The notes beneath the pieces are model-generated. The model searched no databases, was not told the origin of the DNA, and saw only the letters and a list, made by a program, of their open reading frames with translations. A DNA stretch of 64,000 bases from Salvator merianae. Lineage: Eukaryota; Chordata; Lepidosauria; Squamata; Teiidae. How positions within the stretch are numbered: the stretch's first letter is position 1; each line of letters starts with the position of its first letter. Positions 11,766-39,600 of this stretch are shown here, piece after piece. The translations under genes were made by a program, and so were the position numbers. The stretch covers positions 1,742,163 to 1,806,162 of the forward strand of contig QVOM02000057.1 of the NCBI GenBank assembly GCA_003586115.2, in the 5' to 3' direction.

Positions 11766-13429
11766 TCTGTCTTACTGCTAAGAAGCCATGTGTTCATGTT
11801 GTCACTAGGCGCTCCATTTGAAGACATTTTACCTTTACCTGTTTTTAGAAGTAGGGTGTTACTGTACAGGAATGACTTGGCCAGACTGCCTAGCTATTAT
11901 TATTACTACTACTACTACTACTGTTGGATTTGTAGGTCATTTCCACTTCAGTGTGCTCTCAATCAACTCTTGAATTAATCAACATAACTTCTGGAAACAT
12001 TATTATATTTTTACTGTTTTATTATATTTTTCTTTCTCTCCAATGAGTACAATCTGACATCCACAGGATTGCCCTATTTTATCCTGACAGGAACTTGGTG
12101 ACGCAATAACGCTGAGAGACAGTCATCAGCTCAGGGTCATATAGAGAGTTTCATAGTTAAACAGGCATTTGAACCTTCTTTGAAGGGTAAACAAGTTTCA
12201 CTTTTTAAAGCCTGACATACTTCAAATATTAGAAAGTGTAAAAATAAATTCCTTGTTTATCATCCTTAGTCTTTGCTAAACACACTGAGTTACTTTAACC
12301 AGAATGATTTCCAAAACTCCTTCTCATTAGCACCATGGGACCGTTCTTTTTCTTGAAAAGCCAGGAACCCAGTGGAGCCATTTGGTCACTTCCAGAACCT
12401 TGGAGACATGTGTTCTATTAATGGAACCTAAAACACTACTCAACTTCTTCTATACTATACTGTTAGATCATCTTCATTTTATCCCATTGTATAATGAATG
12501 GACTTTCTGAATGTGTGTGAATTCCTGAATCCTCTTTTTGGAATACTAGTTGTGTCCTTACATTTTTATTTATCTATACCCAGTTGCTTTTTTATTCCTT
12601 CTTAGTTTTGGATGATTTGAAATTTTTAACATATCCTCAAAAAAAAGTGGAACTTCTTCTGATTTTAGTGTAATTTTGATGAACGTTCACCTAATTCCTG
12701 TTGATTTTGAATAGTGCTAGATCCAGAACTGATCTTAGAAGCATTTTTGGTTTTGGCTGCAGTATGCAGTCCTACCCACAGTGGGACTTAATATTCTGAA
12801 TATTCTAATATTTCACTATTTTGTCAATATTCTTTGTGTTTTTTCAACTGTGGTGTGACAGTTTCTTCTAAGTTCACTGCCTAAATCTTCTCATATTGAC
12901 TTCTGGGAAACTAGTCATGTGGCCCATTAGTAGCTATAGCCTTACAAAATTGTGCTTTGGCAGAGTGCAAGCTGGTCTTGTTCAAGACTGTAATGGCAGT
13001 CTGTTCTGACATAGCCCAGTACAGTCCAACTTTGAAACTGCTAGAAGTTGCCGGCTGGGGCTGTTTTCGTCAGGCACCAGAAATGGTCCATTTCCAGCTG
13101 CCCAGTGTAGATGTTGCCTTCGGTGCTTTAGCCAGACATACACTGTGGATATAAATATATGTAGAAATATTTTTTATATAATATTTTTTTATATAAATGT
13201 AGAAACCTGGTTTGTAACTGCTTTAGTACATTGCACAGTCATTCTTTTCTGACCACTCTAGGATCTTAGTTAGACAATACAATGTTAACACTACTTTTTT
13301 CTTCAATCCTCTTTGTATGTTTGTGTCTGTATATTTATGTGGATTGGTAGGGGCTGTGGATGGCCTTCCAAAATATCTTGGGGGAGAGAAACAGATTGGG
13401 TGGGTTATATTTTTAAACATGTTCTAGTA

Positions 13430-13510
13430 ATTGTTTTGTTGTATGTTGTGACCCACCCTGGAACCTCTTGGTGAAGGGCTAGATGCAAATGTAATAAATA
13501 AATAAATGAA
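13430..13510 (+). repeat. LINE 3'-tail remnant
   Basis: TGTGACCCACCCTGGAACCTCTTGG and then an AATAAATAAATAAATG end match the L2-like tail at 3538-3600. No coding part is left. Confidence 0.6.
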
Positions 13511-16500
13511 TGGATGTTTGGTGTGAGGCCTACATTTCAAGATACGCATCTTCCAAATATTAGTTTACCTCAGGATAGCCTTTCCTTCCTTTCATTCTTT
13601 CAGAGGGAAACTCAGGCAGAACCCTGTAGCATTAAAATGTGTGAGATCTGCTGATATTTTAAGAATGACCAAGTTTACTGTTTTCCCTCCACCTTTCCTT
13701 TTTATTTTAAAAAAAGTCAAATTTTGCACTGTTGCGCAAATTTGCAGCTTAGCAATTGCACAAAACCTGCCTTTAAAAAAAAATATCTCTATGTGAAAGA
13801 GATCTTTGAAGGCGGTGTTTGGGCTGTGAAGATGAGGTAGTGGTGGACAGCATGAGGTTTTGTCATGTCTGAAATGCCACCGTTCTCCTTGTTCCAGTCC
13901 AGGTGCAGAAACAGCCATGTCTAGAGGTCTACAGCTAAACTGAGATAAGAAGCCTGATTGTGGCATAGAACAGCTCTAGTACTTTGTGAAGGAGTGTACT
14001 AATGAGCAGCTTGTCTCAACAAGTGGGCTAGACCTCACAACTGATATATCAAACATCAGGACCTCTTCTTCTTGGGTATTTTCTTGCAGAAAATGAGAGA
14101 ATGATGAAGGGGGAAGAATTGAGGGGGAAAAGGGATGACAAGAAATCAGTGTATCTGCACAGTTAAAAACAAACAAACAGACAAGTGGTTTAGTCCTGCA
14201 TTATGTGGTGGATCTAAAGACCTGAACAACATACAGATTACTGTGAATGTTTACTTCTAGCTGTTGTTCGTAGCTGGTTTTCAACATTTAAACTAAAGAT
14301 AAATATTTTATGTCTTCATACGTTAGAATACAGTACATGTTATCTATCCATTGAAATGCTCAGTGGCTTTTAGTACAAAGGTTAGGGCATGAACCACCTA
14401 AGCGAAATCGCTTTTCATCATTCTAGCTTTGATACTTTAAAAGCATGTTGATGCTACTTCTCCCAATTGAAAGAGCAGGTCCAGTTTCCTAGACAGGTTG
14501 GCTGACTTGCTGCTTGTGGAGTAAGTTCCTTCATTTTTTTTCACTTTTGCTTCTCTTTTTGTTGATCAAGAGTGTATCCTTGCCAACACAGTGTGAGTGC
14601 CACAAGGGCTAAATTAAATATTGCTTGTTGAGTGCATTGGGTTTCTGGCAGAGGCAATGCCATTGGAAACCCCCAGTGCTTTTAATGTGCTTGGGTATAG
14701 TTCTTTCTCTGTCCAGTAGACTTTTTAAAAAGCCCAGGAGGACAAACCTCCCATCCCAAGGGCCTACTATATAAATTATAACATAGAATAAGCAAAAGAA
14801 TAAGGGATAGAGGTAGAAACATGGGGGGGAAATAAAGGAAAGCTGGCATTTAGCTCTTGAGTAGAAGGCAGGTGGCTGTCTTGAGGTTCTTAAATTCCAA
14901 AATTAAACATAAGAGTCAACATAGAAGTTGCGTATGCGTGCGTTAAAATTTGCAACTCCGTACCACGCTTGTTCACAAAACATGCCCGTGTTTTTTTGCA
15001 GGCAGACTCTTAGAGCAACAAGTGGGCTCATTCCTGGCAACTGCCGGGTAACTGAGCATTGCCTACCACTTTCCCCAGTAATTTAGAGATGGAATTGCAT
15101 CTGAGCGAAAGGGTCTGCACTGGGAGCTCTAAAACGCCGCGTTTACACTGTCGCTCCGTGTTGCTGCGAGATAAATGGCGGAAAGTGACTGACTCCAGAC
15201 AGGCACATGCGCGGACAGGGTTGTATGCTCGTTTGCAGCATACGAAGCTGCCAGAGAAGGCCAGAGTTGTGAGGATCTACATCACGCAAGCCCGTCTGTC
15301 TGCCACAGTGAGAGGAAGTTGAGTATGACGGGGATTACCAGTGACATCTGTCTCTGTCACTTTTCCTCTCCTCACTTATGGCCATGCCCCTCTGAACGTG
15401 CCTGAGCTTCCCCCCGTCCTCTCCCCACTTCCTCTCCCAGCTGTCTGTGGAGCCAGGAGGGGGTGTGGCCGCACCAGGCTCGTGATGAGGTCCTCATTCG
15501 TCCATCCAGGCTTGTCAGAGACCAAGGAATGCCCAGAGCTATGGGATGACAGAGGGCTGTACAATGACATTATTGTGAGTCCAGTGCAGTCTCCCAGGTG
15601 CATAGCCCGTTGGGGCGAGGAAGGAGAGCAGCAGAGACAGGCGAGTGCTACCTTTACTTTCTCTCTTGCCCTCACCTTCCCTTTATCTTTTCCTCACCAC
15701 CATAGAGGCCTAGGCTTGCACAGTGTAGATCCTCACAAAGCTGGCCCTGCTTGTCAGGGTTGTATGCTCTGTGCTATGAACCTGTTTGTGCACACGCCTA
15801 CACAACATTGTTGGAGGCTTTCCACTTCCAGGGGGAGAAACTCCATGGGTGTACCATGATGTCTGGTTTCATTCTCAGGGTGTTCCATTCGGACAGGACT
15901 AGGTCATTCCTTTCCTTGTTCTTAGGAAATCATAAACCCATCTCTACTGTGTGTAAAACAAATGGCCTGTGTGTATTTTGTTACGCCGTTAATTAAGTAC
16001 ACTGAGTAACTGGCTTTTGAGTGCCCACAGAAGATTATTTTAATGGAAGAACAAGCCTCCAATATGTTCCAATCTCTCTCTCTCTTTTCAAAAAAGTGGC
16101 AGTATATTTAGCACATTCTGGGTCCATGTTTGTGCACAAGCATCTGGCAGCGGGGTGGTGGAAAGCTAAATGCCAGAATATTTATCACAGGGATTAAATC
16201 ATTTGAGTGAGCTGAGGAATCTTCCCAAAAACATAAACAAGGAGAGCTTTGGGATTGGAAGGAAAGAAATGATAGAGAGGGTTGTTGAACTGATGTGCTG
16301 ATTACACGTGACCTCTTGATTCTAAAGCTCTTAATTCATTTTAAAGAACTGAAGTGCCGCCACCACATTATAAAAGGTTGAAGAATACAAATCGGGAGTC
16401 TCCTCTGAGAACTGGAAATTTGTTATCTGTGTCTGGGAGATGTGTCCCATAAACTTCGGTTATTCATGTACCACCTTCACAGTTTTCACCATTTTTGTGT

Positions 16501-17752
16501 ACCACTTGATAGTTAAATTAGCTTGTTTTTTAAACTTCTCCTCTTTAAAATGAAAACGTTCGTCTGCATACCAGCTAAAAATATCTCATGTGCCACCAGT
16601 AGTACACTTACCACACTTTGGGAATTGGCCATAGAACATATAATTTGGAAAAAGAGTGTATGCCATTGAATGGATGGCAGTCTTGAGCTAGGGTGTACCA
16701 GGATCCTCTGCTGAACCTTGTTTTGAAACTAGTCTGATGTGTTAATGTTTGGTCACATACTGATCATGGTAGACCACAGGGTTATAATTTCCATGCAATG
16801 GAGAAAACATTGTGGCCATATATAAGGTGAGGAAGGTCATAGGGAGCATTTAAATGGACTTTACTTCTCTGTAGGATGTCCTCTTCATTCAAAGAATCAA
16901 AGAATTGGAAGCAGAAATGTGACTGTAGAAGTAAATGGTATAGGAAAGTGAATCATCCATGTAGCATTATAGGTAGAACCTAGAGGTGGCCAATTAGAAG
17001 AACTGAAAGCCAAAAGGACATCTTGCTATTGACTTTACTTCCTGTAAAATCAGAGAAAGTGCTACCCACATTCACAGCACAGCCTTTGCATCAGTTTTGA
17101 GCTACTTTAAAAAGAGAAAGAAAGAAAAGAAAAAGCAGAGAAACTAACACAGCAAACGAAACCAAGAGCATTACATTCTTGGAGGTCTGCATGCTGAACA
17201 CCTCAGACAGTTGGGCTGCATCCTGCCAGGGTCTCCTAGGCATAGGAGCAAGGACGGAGTATATAAATTGATTGTGGTCCAGTTTTCTCCTCTGCCTTAC
17301 TGCCGGAGTTGGAAAACAATTGACCTACTTAGTTAAAACAGTCTTAACTGTAAAGAAAAAATAAAGCCCTAGTACATAAATCTTTACCAAATGCTAAAGA
17401 TATAAGAAGTTTAATGCTAACCCTAACCCATATGGTGAGGAACCCCACTGTGCTGTTATGCATTGCCATGCATTGGTACCTAGCAAGCTTCCATCAGCAG
17501 TGAAACATATTCAGATATTTCAACATACAGGGCATCTTTTATTGGCGGTTGAACAGTAGGTCGTATGCCAATATTTGATTGATTGATTAATTTGGTGACC
17601 AAGTCTTTAAAAGACACTAGCTGATTCCTAGCAAGATCAAAAACTAGACCCATAGAATGTATGAAGACTTATCATGCAGGCTTTCTTGAACATGAGAGGA
17701 AAATTTGAAAATTATTACACATGCTAGCTAGACACATCCGAGTATTAAGTAA

Positions 17753-33373
<15,621 letters not shown>

Positions 33374-33423
33374 GCGCCCGAGTGAGCCAGAGAAGAGTTG
33401 CTTTTCTCTTGCTTTTTTCAGAA

Positions 33424-33429
33424 AATAAA
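33424..33429 (+). terminator. POGZ: Proximal polyadenylation signal of POGZ
   Basis: AATAAA followed by a TGTGGATTTGTGGGTGT stretch that would serve as the GU-rich element. Use of this site would give a very short 3' UTR. Confidence 0.55.
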
Positions 33430-34728
33430 TGTTGGATGAGACCATTTTCACTTCCCCTGTGGATTTGTGGGTGTAGGAGATTAGTAGGCAAACATCAGAC
33501 TAATAGCCATTGATGCTGTTCATTTCTTTTTTTTTTTCTTTCCTTTTTTTTTTTTGTGCTTTTTTTTTGTTTTTCTTAAATCACTGTGTTGGTATTTTCT
33601 GAAGATGCATTGTGGGTGATTTCCCTTTCCCCTTTTTTCTTTACCTCACTGTATTATAGTTTCTGTGGGAGTTTTTTTTCCGTTTTGTTTTATACTGTGC
33701 AAAAAGGTTTTTAATTAAACTACATCATCAGTGATTTTTTTTTTTTTTTTTTTTGGAAAACAAAGAAAAAAACAGTATGTAGCTATTGAATGAATATTTC
33801 TATTTTTTTTTTTAATTTGTTGTAACACAGACTTTCATTTCCTTTAACACTTGGATCCAGAAAAGTAGTTTTTCTGGGGTAAGGCTTTTATTTTTATTTT
33901 TTTTTAAGTATTGAATTATTACTTTTAACACATGGAATGCTCTATATGCACCCAATGAAATGTCTGATTTCTTAAAAAAGAAAAAGAAAGTAAGTAAAAA
34001 GAACAAAGAAACGCAGGCATTGTTGTTTAGTGAAGGGAGGGTATAAGCCTCACTTGTTGGTCACCAGCAAATGGGTCTCTGTACTTTGGGTTACCTGAAG
34101 ATCCACTTACGGAAAGTCGAGATGACTGACATAACCATTTCTCCCTTGCTCAAATGACCGGTTACCTGTTCCTCAAATTGCTAGCAAGAGTGTATTGTGG
34201 AAGATCGAATCCTGTTTTGGCAAGCTTTCTGGGCCGTCAGTCGCAAGCTAAGTGGCTACTGGACCACTGACTTAACCTCTTAAAACTGTCAGTAGTTACT
34301 CAAATCTGCTTTTCTCTGACGGTATCAAGACACTACCTTCCCTGAATTTAGCGCTCCAATTGAACCCAGCTATGACATGCACAAAAACGAGGGAAACTTC
34401 TTGTTTTTATTTTTCACTGCCAGCATAAAAAAGACAAAAGAGATGTTTTTCTACTGTTTGCATGTTTGAGAGTTTTTTTAAGATTGTAACGTATTATGGT
34501 CTGAAAACAAAAGCATTTTGAGATAACAAAAAAAGTGGAAACCTTCCCTTCCCCTGCACCATTTCTGTTTTTTGTTTTTTTTAATTGAGGTTTTGAGAAT
34601 TTTCCCCAATGACCTGTGCCCGCCCACCCCAAACTTCTACCCCACCCCACTGACTCAAGGGAAGAAGGACATAGGGTGGGTTGACCTGTAAATGGTTCAT
34701 CTTTAAAATGTACATATGTGGAACATTT

Positions 34729-34734
34729 AATAAA
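34729..34734 (+). terminator. POGZ: Distal polyadenylation signal of POGZ
   Basis: AATAAA with a TGTCTTTCTTCTGG element about 30 bp downstream. It is the likely main 3' end. Confidence 0.7.
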
Positions 34735-34755
34735 GCCAGGGAAATGGATTTATAA

Positions 34756-35774
34756 ATACGTGTCTTTCTTCTGGAGAAAGGCAGGGATTAAAAAAATTAT
34801 ATATATGTATATGCAAGTTAACTTACTTCAATTACTTTTCAGCTCTGATCCAGGAAGAAGTCGATCATTAATATGACCTTGATGTTATTAAGCCAAGTTT
34901 CCTCGAAACAAATTCTTAATCTGTCTGCTTTCATGTTGGTATATGATGCCGAACTATTGAAAAGGAACCTGTTCTATGGCATATGCCATATCAGAAGGGC
35001 ACGTGATTATTTGGCATCCCTGCACTTGGCAAAAACACCCTCTGGAACTACAGGTTAACAAATCGCAGAGAAATTACTATTTTGGAGTAAAGCTGTCTCT
35101 GCTTTGAAATTCGGAGCCGAGGAACTTGTAGAAAATCGAGTCCCAGATGGAAGAGAAACTATTGTTTACTAATAGATAAATGACAGTGAGAAAGGGAAAC
35201 TGATCCTTATTTCTGTTCGCATTCTTGAAGTTCAATATCACTGGCTGTAATTGATTTGTCTGCCATGTTGCTTTGGACAACAAGTTCAGGAAGTCGCCCA
35301 GCTGAGCTTAATATCTCCTCAGTATTCTTCGCAACGAAACAGCAGTGGTTTGCTGTTGGCTTCTTATATGTTTTAAATGTCCTCATCGGCTCTCCAAGTC
35401 CTGAAATTTCCCAGTGGTCTCCCATCCAAACGCTAACAAGGTCCAACCCATTTTAGTGTTTTGAAACTAAGCCTCAGAAGGTACAGAATCATGCAACTGT
35501 AAATGTGCCATTCTAGGTTGTAGCAGAAGAGCCAGATGAGGTTGTTTTAGAACCGTTCCAAAGGAACCGTTGGGTTGGATCGTGTTTGATCGAAAATCTC
35601 TTGATTCGGTTTGAATCAATTCAACTCTTTCTGATCTGGGGGTGGTTCAGCTTGAATCAAGCAGGGTTGAACCAGATGTGCACATCTATACAGGAAATGT
35701 TTCAGATGAGAAAGACTATCCCTTTCTCTTTTACGGCAGAAACGCTACAAGGGTCAAAACAACATAACAAGGAA
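34756..35774. other. Convergent intergenic gap between POGZ and PSMB4
   Basis: About 1 kb between two tail-to-tail genes. No gene or clearly named repeat is seen. Frames at 35207-35456 on both strands are not recognised. Confidence 0.6.
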
Positions 35775-35793
35775 ACATCTCAAAGTCATGTAT

Positions 35794-35799
35794 TTTATT
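35794..35799 (-). terminator. PSMB4: PSMB4 polyadenylation signal
   Basis: AATAAA on the minus strand, 111 bp past the stop codon, giving a short 3' UTR of about 130 nt. Confidence 0.8.
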
Positions 35800-35909
35800 A
35801 AAAGAAAAACGTTCCAAGATGCTGCCAAAGCTTAAGCCCCAAACAGTGACGAAGAGTGACAGGAGATCCTCTCCAAGCCGAAAGGAACCGACCCACACAT
35901 TCTTGAGTT

Positions 35910-35922
35910 TCATTCAAAACCA
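35910..35922 (-). CDS. PSMB4: PSMB4 exon 7 (coding part, last 13 nt)
   Basis: Acceptor CTCCTGCAG on the minus strand. It completes a Ser codon and encodes GFE and the stop TGA. It is too short to be found as an open frame. It was identified because the previous exon needs a C-terminal SGFE. Confidence 0.9.
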
Positions 35923-38900
35923 CTGCAGGAGGAGAAAGCAGAAATCAGACGGTTTAATTTGATTCTACCGACAAAAGTCATCCATAAAATCGCACTGACA
36001 CATCATGGGAGGTGACTAAAGGCAGCGTTACTGAATGACTCCAGAGCAACGCGTGCAACGAAGTTCCGAGATCACAGCTGCGACGGGAACGGCGCTGGCA
36101 CATTTTGCCAGCCTTGAGGAGAGAACCGGGTGGGTGTCGCCCTCCCTCATCAAAGTCAGTAATGCTTAAGATGAGCCAAACTGGTTCACTGAAGTATGAA
36201 CTGCAGTGGAGGCCGGGGACTGTTAGGTGCTTTACCTGACAGCCCTGGCCCACTTTGGCACCTTTATGCGGCTTCTTGAGTAGAGAGTCGCATCCCAGAG
36301 GCACGGGGGAACTCACCTCGGTCCTCAAACACGTTCTGCTCCCATTTTAGCCCCCTCCACGGATGGACTGTGGTGTATGCCAGTGCACACGCGTGTTCTC
36401 AAGAGGAACCAGGTCTGGAAGGTGTCCTTCCTCCCCTCACGCCCCCGCCCCCCAAACCTGCCTTGCCCAACACTGGGGCTGCTTTCCGGGAAAGTGAGTC
36501 AAAAGCCTCCATCACTCACCTGACCAGGTGTGCTATGTCCCAGTTGGTCTCCAAGGTGAGTGGTCCCTCCACTTCCACCCCTTTCTCTGTGACTGTCGTC
36601 AGCTCATACTGTTGGGGGGAATCACAGGTTAGCTCTCCCTGCCCAGTGTCCTTGCCCCGAAATAGCTGGCTTGTTTGTCAGGGGCTGTTCGCCTCTCTAC
36701 TCTGTGAATGAAGACCCGTGCAGATTTAGCACTGCACAGCGCGTTGGTAACCCTGGGGGCTGTGCTACGGAGGGCGCCCCAGGACTTACCCTGTTGAACG
36801 ATCGGGCGTCCCTGTAGTACAAGATTCTCATGCAGCGTTCAATGAGCCCTCGAGCCTCTTGCTGAGACAGGAGGGGCTTCTTTTCCAGGGCTTCCCTCAT
36901 CAGCGGCTGGAGGAAAAAGAATCTCAGTGACGCACAGCTACGGCCAAGGACCCCACCTTCACTCCCAGTAGGAGTGCAGGGCAGAGCTCTCCATGTGTGT
37001 GCACAGGAACCTGTGCCGCCCCTCTGTCCGTGCGGGGTTCTTAGCTCACCTGGGCCACGTAGGAGCCATAGCCTGTTGCAAGGGAAGCGGCTTCGTACGC
37101 CACACCAAGCATATCAACGTAGCCCAGGAACCTGGAGAAGAATGGAGCTTTAATCTCACAGAGAGCACAGTTTGCTGAAAAGATCCTCGCCCTCTTCCCC
37201 AAGGACCCCTACAGCCGAGGACCCCAAACAGCTATTTCAGCCGTAGCTGGGAAGACCCAAGGGCCTTCCACGGCAGAGTGGCAATTTGAACCAACAGCTG
37301 CACCACTAGAGGGCCCCTGTGATGAACTGATCACTGGACCTGAGCGCGTAAGTAATGGTAACTGAAGCCATCAGAACTGTGACTCATATCTGCGTCCCCT
37401 TGTCCTGGACTTACCCTTCCCTATTAGAATAACCGCCAATCACGACTGTGTTCCAGAGGGGGTTCATCTTGGACCGGCGGCTGTACATGGCTCGGGTCAG
37501 CCAGGAGTAAATGGCTTTGGGACTGTAACTGTGTCCGTCTCCCAAGAGCTCTTCGTCGATTCTGCAGGCAGGAAGCTTGAGTTAGCCATAGCTCCCTAAC
37601 ATACAATAGCCTCGTCCAAAGAGTTCAAGTTTCCTAAGAACTGCCAAGTTGACATGCAAGTTTAGCTGCAATTGCCTTAAATATATGCTCGACAGCTTTC
37701 CCCCTGGTCCAGAAACTATCTCCTACAATTAGAATCCAAACAAGCCAATCGCTGATGAAAACCAGAGCCAACAGGCAAAGCTATGACTTGGCTGGAGCAA
37801 CTTGCTGTATCTTCCAATGGGCAGAGAAGATGGGAAAACTGCAACTAGGGTCACGATTTAAGGAAGGACACCGGGACATTTGTATCACGAAGCCTCTAGA
37901 CTTTCCTATCTCCGTTTTCCTATCTCCGTGGCTGAAGAAGGGAAAACATTAAGAGGGATGGACCTTCCTGGCCCATATTTGACCCAAGGGGCAAAGGCTT
38001 CTTAACAGAGAAACTGGAGTCAGAAGGGGGTTCACTTTTAGCTCCCTAAATACATCAGACTCTCTTCTATTCAAAAGAGAAAGTGCCCGATTTGAAGCTG
38101 ATCCTCTTTTGAGCTACAAGTCAAGTCTCTGGTCACATCTGTGCTCTTTTCTTAGCAATAATACAGAAACAGTTTGCTTTTCCTTTCTCCAGTCCATCCC
38201 TACCCAGGTTTTTTGGCTACATTCCTTATAGGCTTCTGGGCCCCTCGCTCTCTCTCAGCTGACCTCCTCCTGCCCCGTCTGTCAAAGCACTTAAAATAGG
38301 GACCTAAAACTGTCCTTGACACACACACGGAAAGTGAAGCAACTTCAAGCTACGTAAGAAGATGTCAAAGACGGTTGCTTCCCCTCTCTGCCGTGCTCTG
38401 ACAGCTGCCAGTTCCACGACCGGCAGTGCCTGAGACTTACACCATCTGCTCGATGACTTGCTTGAGGTACTGGAAGTCCGCGTAGTCGCCGGATGCCCCC
38501 AGCACCGTGCTGTCGTTCACTTTCATGATCCTGGAGATGTTGCGGAAGCGGGCCAGTGACCCGTAAGAGCCCAGCATATCCGCTGCAATGATGACACCGC
38601 CATCAAACTTGATGCCCAGGACCGACGTCCCTGTCACCATAGGGCTCCTGATAGGGTTGAAAAAAAGAAACAAAGACTATCTTAACTTTCCTGCGCCCAG
38701 AACCATCTGAACTGACAAAACCGCTTGACCCTATCCCCCCAACCCCACCACAGACACAATGACTTTGCTTCCTGTGTGCATCGTTTCCTGCTCATCCAGG
38801 GCACATTTTTTCCCACTAAGCTTGTCTGTCTGTCTGTCTGTCTGAGCTACCACCATTTCAAGCCCCACCGAACAGAGGGGACAGAAAATATCCCGTCAAT

Positions 38901-39282
38901 TCTGATTTGCATCCACAACAATGTCTTCTGCAGGCTAAACATTCCTAGATCCTTTAGCCGCTCCTCGTAGGACGTGGTTTGCAGACCACTCGCCACTCCG
39001 GTAGCCCTCCTCTGAACTTGCCCCACGTTGTTAATGTTTTTCTTAAATTGGGGGGGGCAGAACTGGACACAGTCCTCTACCCTCCCCTAATTAACCCCCT
39101 GCCCCCTTCTTTCTTCCCTCCCTCCCTCCCTCCCTCCCTCCCTCCCTCCTTCCTTCTTACAGGGTTCTCGTGACCCCCCCATCCTGGACGCCGCTGCGTG
39201 GGCAGGTCAGAGAGTAAAGCTCCCCAGGGGCGGGACCTCCGGCCCAAAACGGCGGCGGCAGGAGCAGCGGCGTCGCCTCCAT
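35910..39282 (-). CDS. PSMB4: PSMB4, 20S proteasome subunit beta-4 (beta7), complete, 7 exons
   Basis: A non-catalytic beta subunit of the 20S core, acting in the cytosol and nucleus. Its C-terminal arm helps join the two beta rings. The exons, in transcript order, are 39282-39161, 38647-38441, 37561-37415, 37131-37050, 36906-36790, 36608-36520 and 35922-35910. They sum to 777 nt, giving 258 residues against 264 in human. The mature part begins close to [13 protein letters not shown] and includes [57 protein letters not shown] and [15 protein letters not shown], and ends in SGFE. The propeptide (about 39 residues) is Pro/Leu/Gly-rich and diverged. All introns are GT-AG. It lies tail-to-tail with POGZ. 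The identity is certain; exon limits are inferred by eye but keep the frame throughout. Confidence 0.96.
36520..36608 (-). CDS. PSMB4: PSMB4 exon 6
   Basis: Acceptor CCCCCAACAG. It encodes [17 protein letters not shown] and [10 protein letters not shown]. Donor GTCAG|GTGAGT. Reading through the donor meets an immediate TGA, so splicing to exon 7 is required for the normal end. Confidence 0.94.
36790..36906 (-). CDS. PSMB4: PSMB4 exon 5
   Basis: It encodes [20 protein letters not shown] and [17 protein letters not shown], 39 codons, phase 0 at both ends. Donor AACAGG|GTAAGT. Confidence 0.96.
37050..37131 (-). CDS. PSMB4: PSMB4 exon 4
   Basis: Acceptor TTCTCCAG. It encodes [20 protein letters not shown] and YGSYVAQ. 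Donor GCCCAG|GTGAGC. Confidence 0.95.
37415..37561 (-). CDS. PSMB4: PSMB4 exon 3
   Basis: Acceptor GCCTGCAG. It encodes [40 protein letters not shown] and IGGYSNREG. Donor GAAGG|GTAAGT. The SNREG end differs from the human ADGES at the same place. Confidence 0.94.
37562..38440 (-). other. PSMB4: PSMB4 intron 2 (879 bp)
   Basis: No exon or recognisable repeat. A CACACACAC run lies at 38320-38329. Confidence 0.6.
38441..38647 (-). CDS. PSMB4: PSMB4 exon 2
   Basis: Acceptor CCTATCAG. It encodes [20 protein letters not shown], then [20 protein letters not shown] and [14 protein letters not shown]. Donor ATGGT|GTAAGT. Confidence 0.96.
38820..38844. repeat. (TGTC)n microsatellite
   Basis: About six TGTC units in PSMB4 intron 1. 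Confidence 0.9.
39105..39158. repeat. (CCCT)n array next to PSMB4 intron 1 donor
   Basis: CCCT/TTCC repeats on the plus strand, hence (GGGA)n on the transcribed RNA. They begin within a few nucleotides of the GTAAGA donor. Four or more G-triplets are present, which can form a G-quadruplex. Confidence 0.9.
39161..39282 (-). CDS. PSMB4: PSMB4 exon 1 (start codon and propeptide)
   Basis: The ATG at 39282 sits in the context AAAGATGGAGG. It encodes [20 protein letters not shown] and continues to VTRTL at the junction. FWAGGPAPG aligns with human LWAGGPAPG, supporting this start. Donor CCCT|GTAAGA. The longer minus-strand frame starting at 39298 is another frame and is not this protein. Confidence 0.9.
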
Positions 39283-39450
39283 CTTTCTCCTGCAGCACCG
39301 AGCGAGCCGCTTAGTCACACGGAACAGGAAGGAAGCGAGGGAAGTGGGTCGGTCGCATGCGTAGTGGCGTCATTGAGGCTTACTTTTGGCTTTAGCGAGG
39401 AGCCGTAGAAGGGGGAGGAGGCAAAGAGGACGGAGAAACCGGCCATTATG
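39283..39450 (-). promoter_or_regulatory. PSMB4: PSMB4 promoter region
   Basis: A moderately CpG-rich region. Its sites include GGAA/GGAAG ETS-type motifs (39320-39335), a TCGCATGCGTA match to the NRF1 motif (39353-39363) and a CGTCA half site (39369-39373). The AAGATGG at the start codon also resembles a YY1 site. No TATA box is seen. Confidence 0.6.
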
Positions 39451-39600
39451 GGTGTGGCAAAAGAATGCAAAATTGTCCTTATTGTTTCTATGTCAGTACA
39501 GTGGAGTTTTCAAAACTGTCCTCAAAAAAAGAGAGCATTTTCCATATTCATACGATTAATAGTGCATTGAGAAATGATTTATATGAGGCAGGTGTCTGGT

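Larger units (their letters stand above)
33374..34755 (+). other. POGZ: POGZ 3' UTR
   Basis: About 1.4 kb of T-rich, low-GC sequence with several T runs (33532-33565, 33736-33754), sharply different from the GC-rich final exon. It has an early AATAAA at 33424-33429, only 51 bp past the stop, and a later one at 34729-34734. The downstream end is placed by the distal signal. Confidence 0.8.
38648..39160 (-). other. PSMB4: PSMB4 intron 1 (513 bp)
   Basis: It contains a GACA microsatellite (38820-38844) and, next to the donor, a GGGA/GGAA purine array (39105-39158, minus-strand reading). No exon is seen. Confidence 0.8.

Noticed and set aside
15059..15859. Two plus-strand frames in a GC-richer patch of POGZ intron 1
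   Set aside because: No similarity by eye to a known protein and no supporting splice pattern. May be an unnamed repeat.
39077..39298. 73-residue minus-strand frame at the PSMB4 5' end
   Set aside because: Another frame of exon 1 that runs into the GGGA repeat. The conserved frame starts at 39282.
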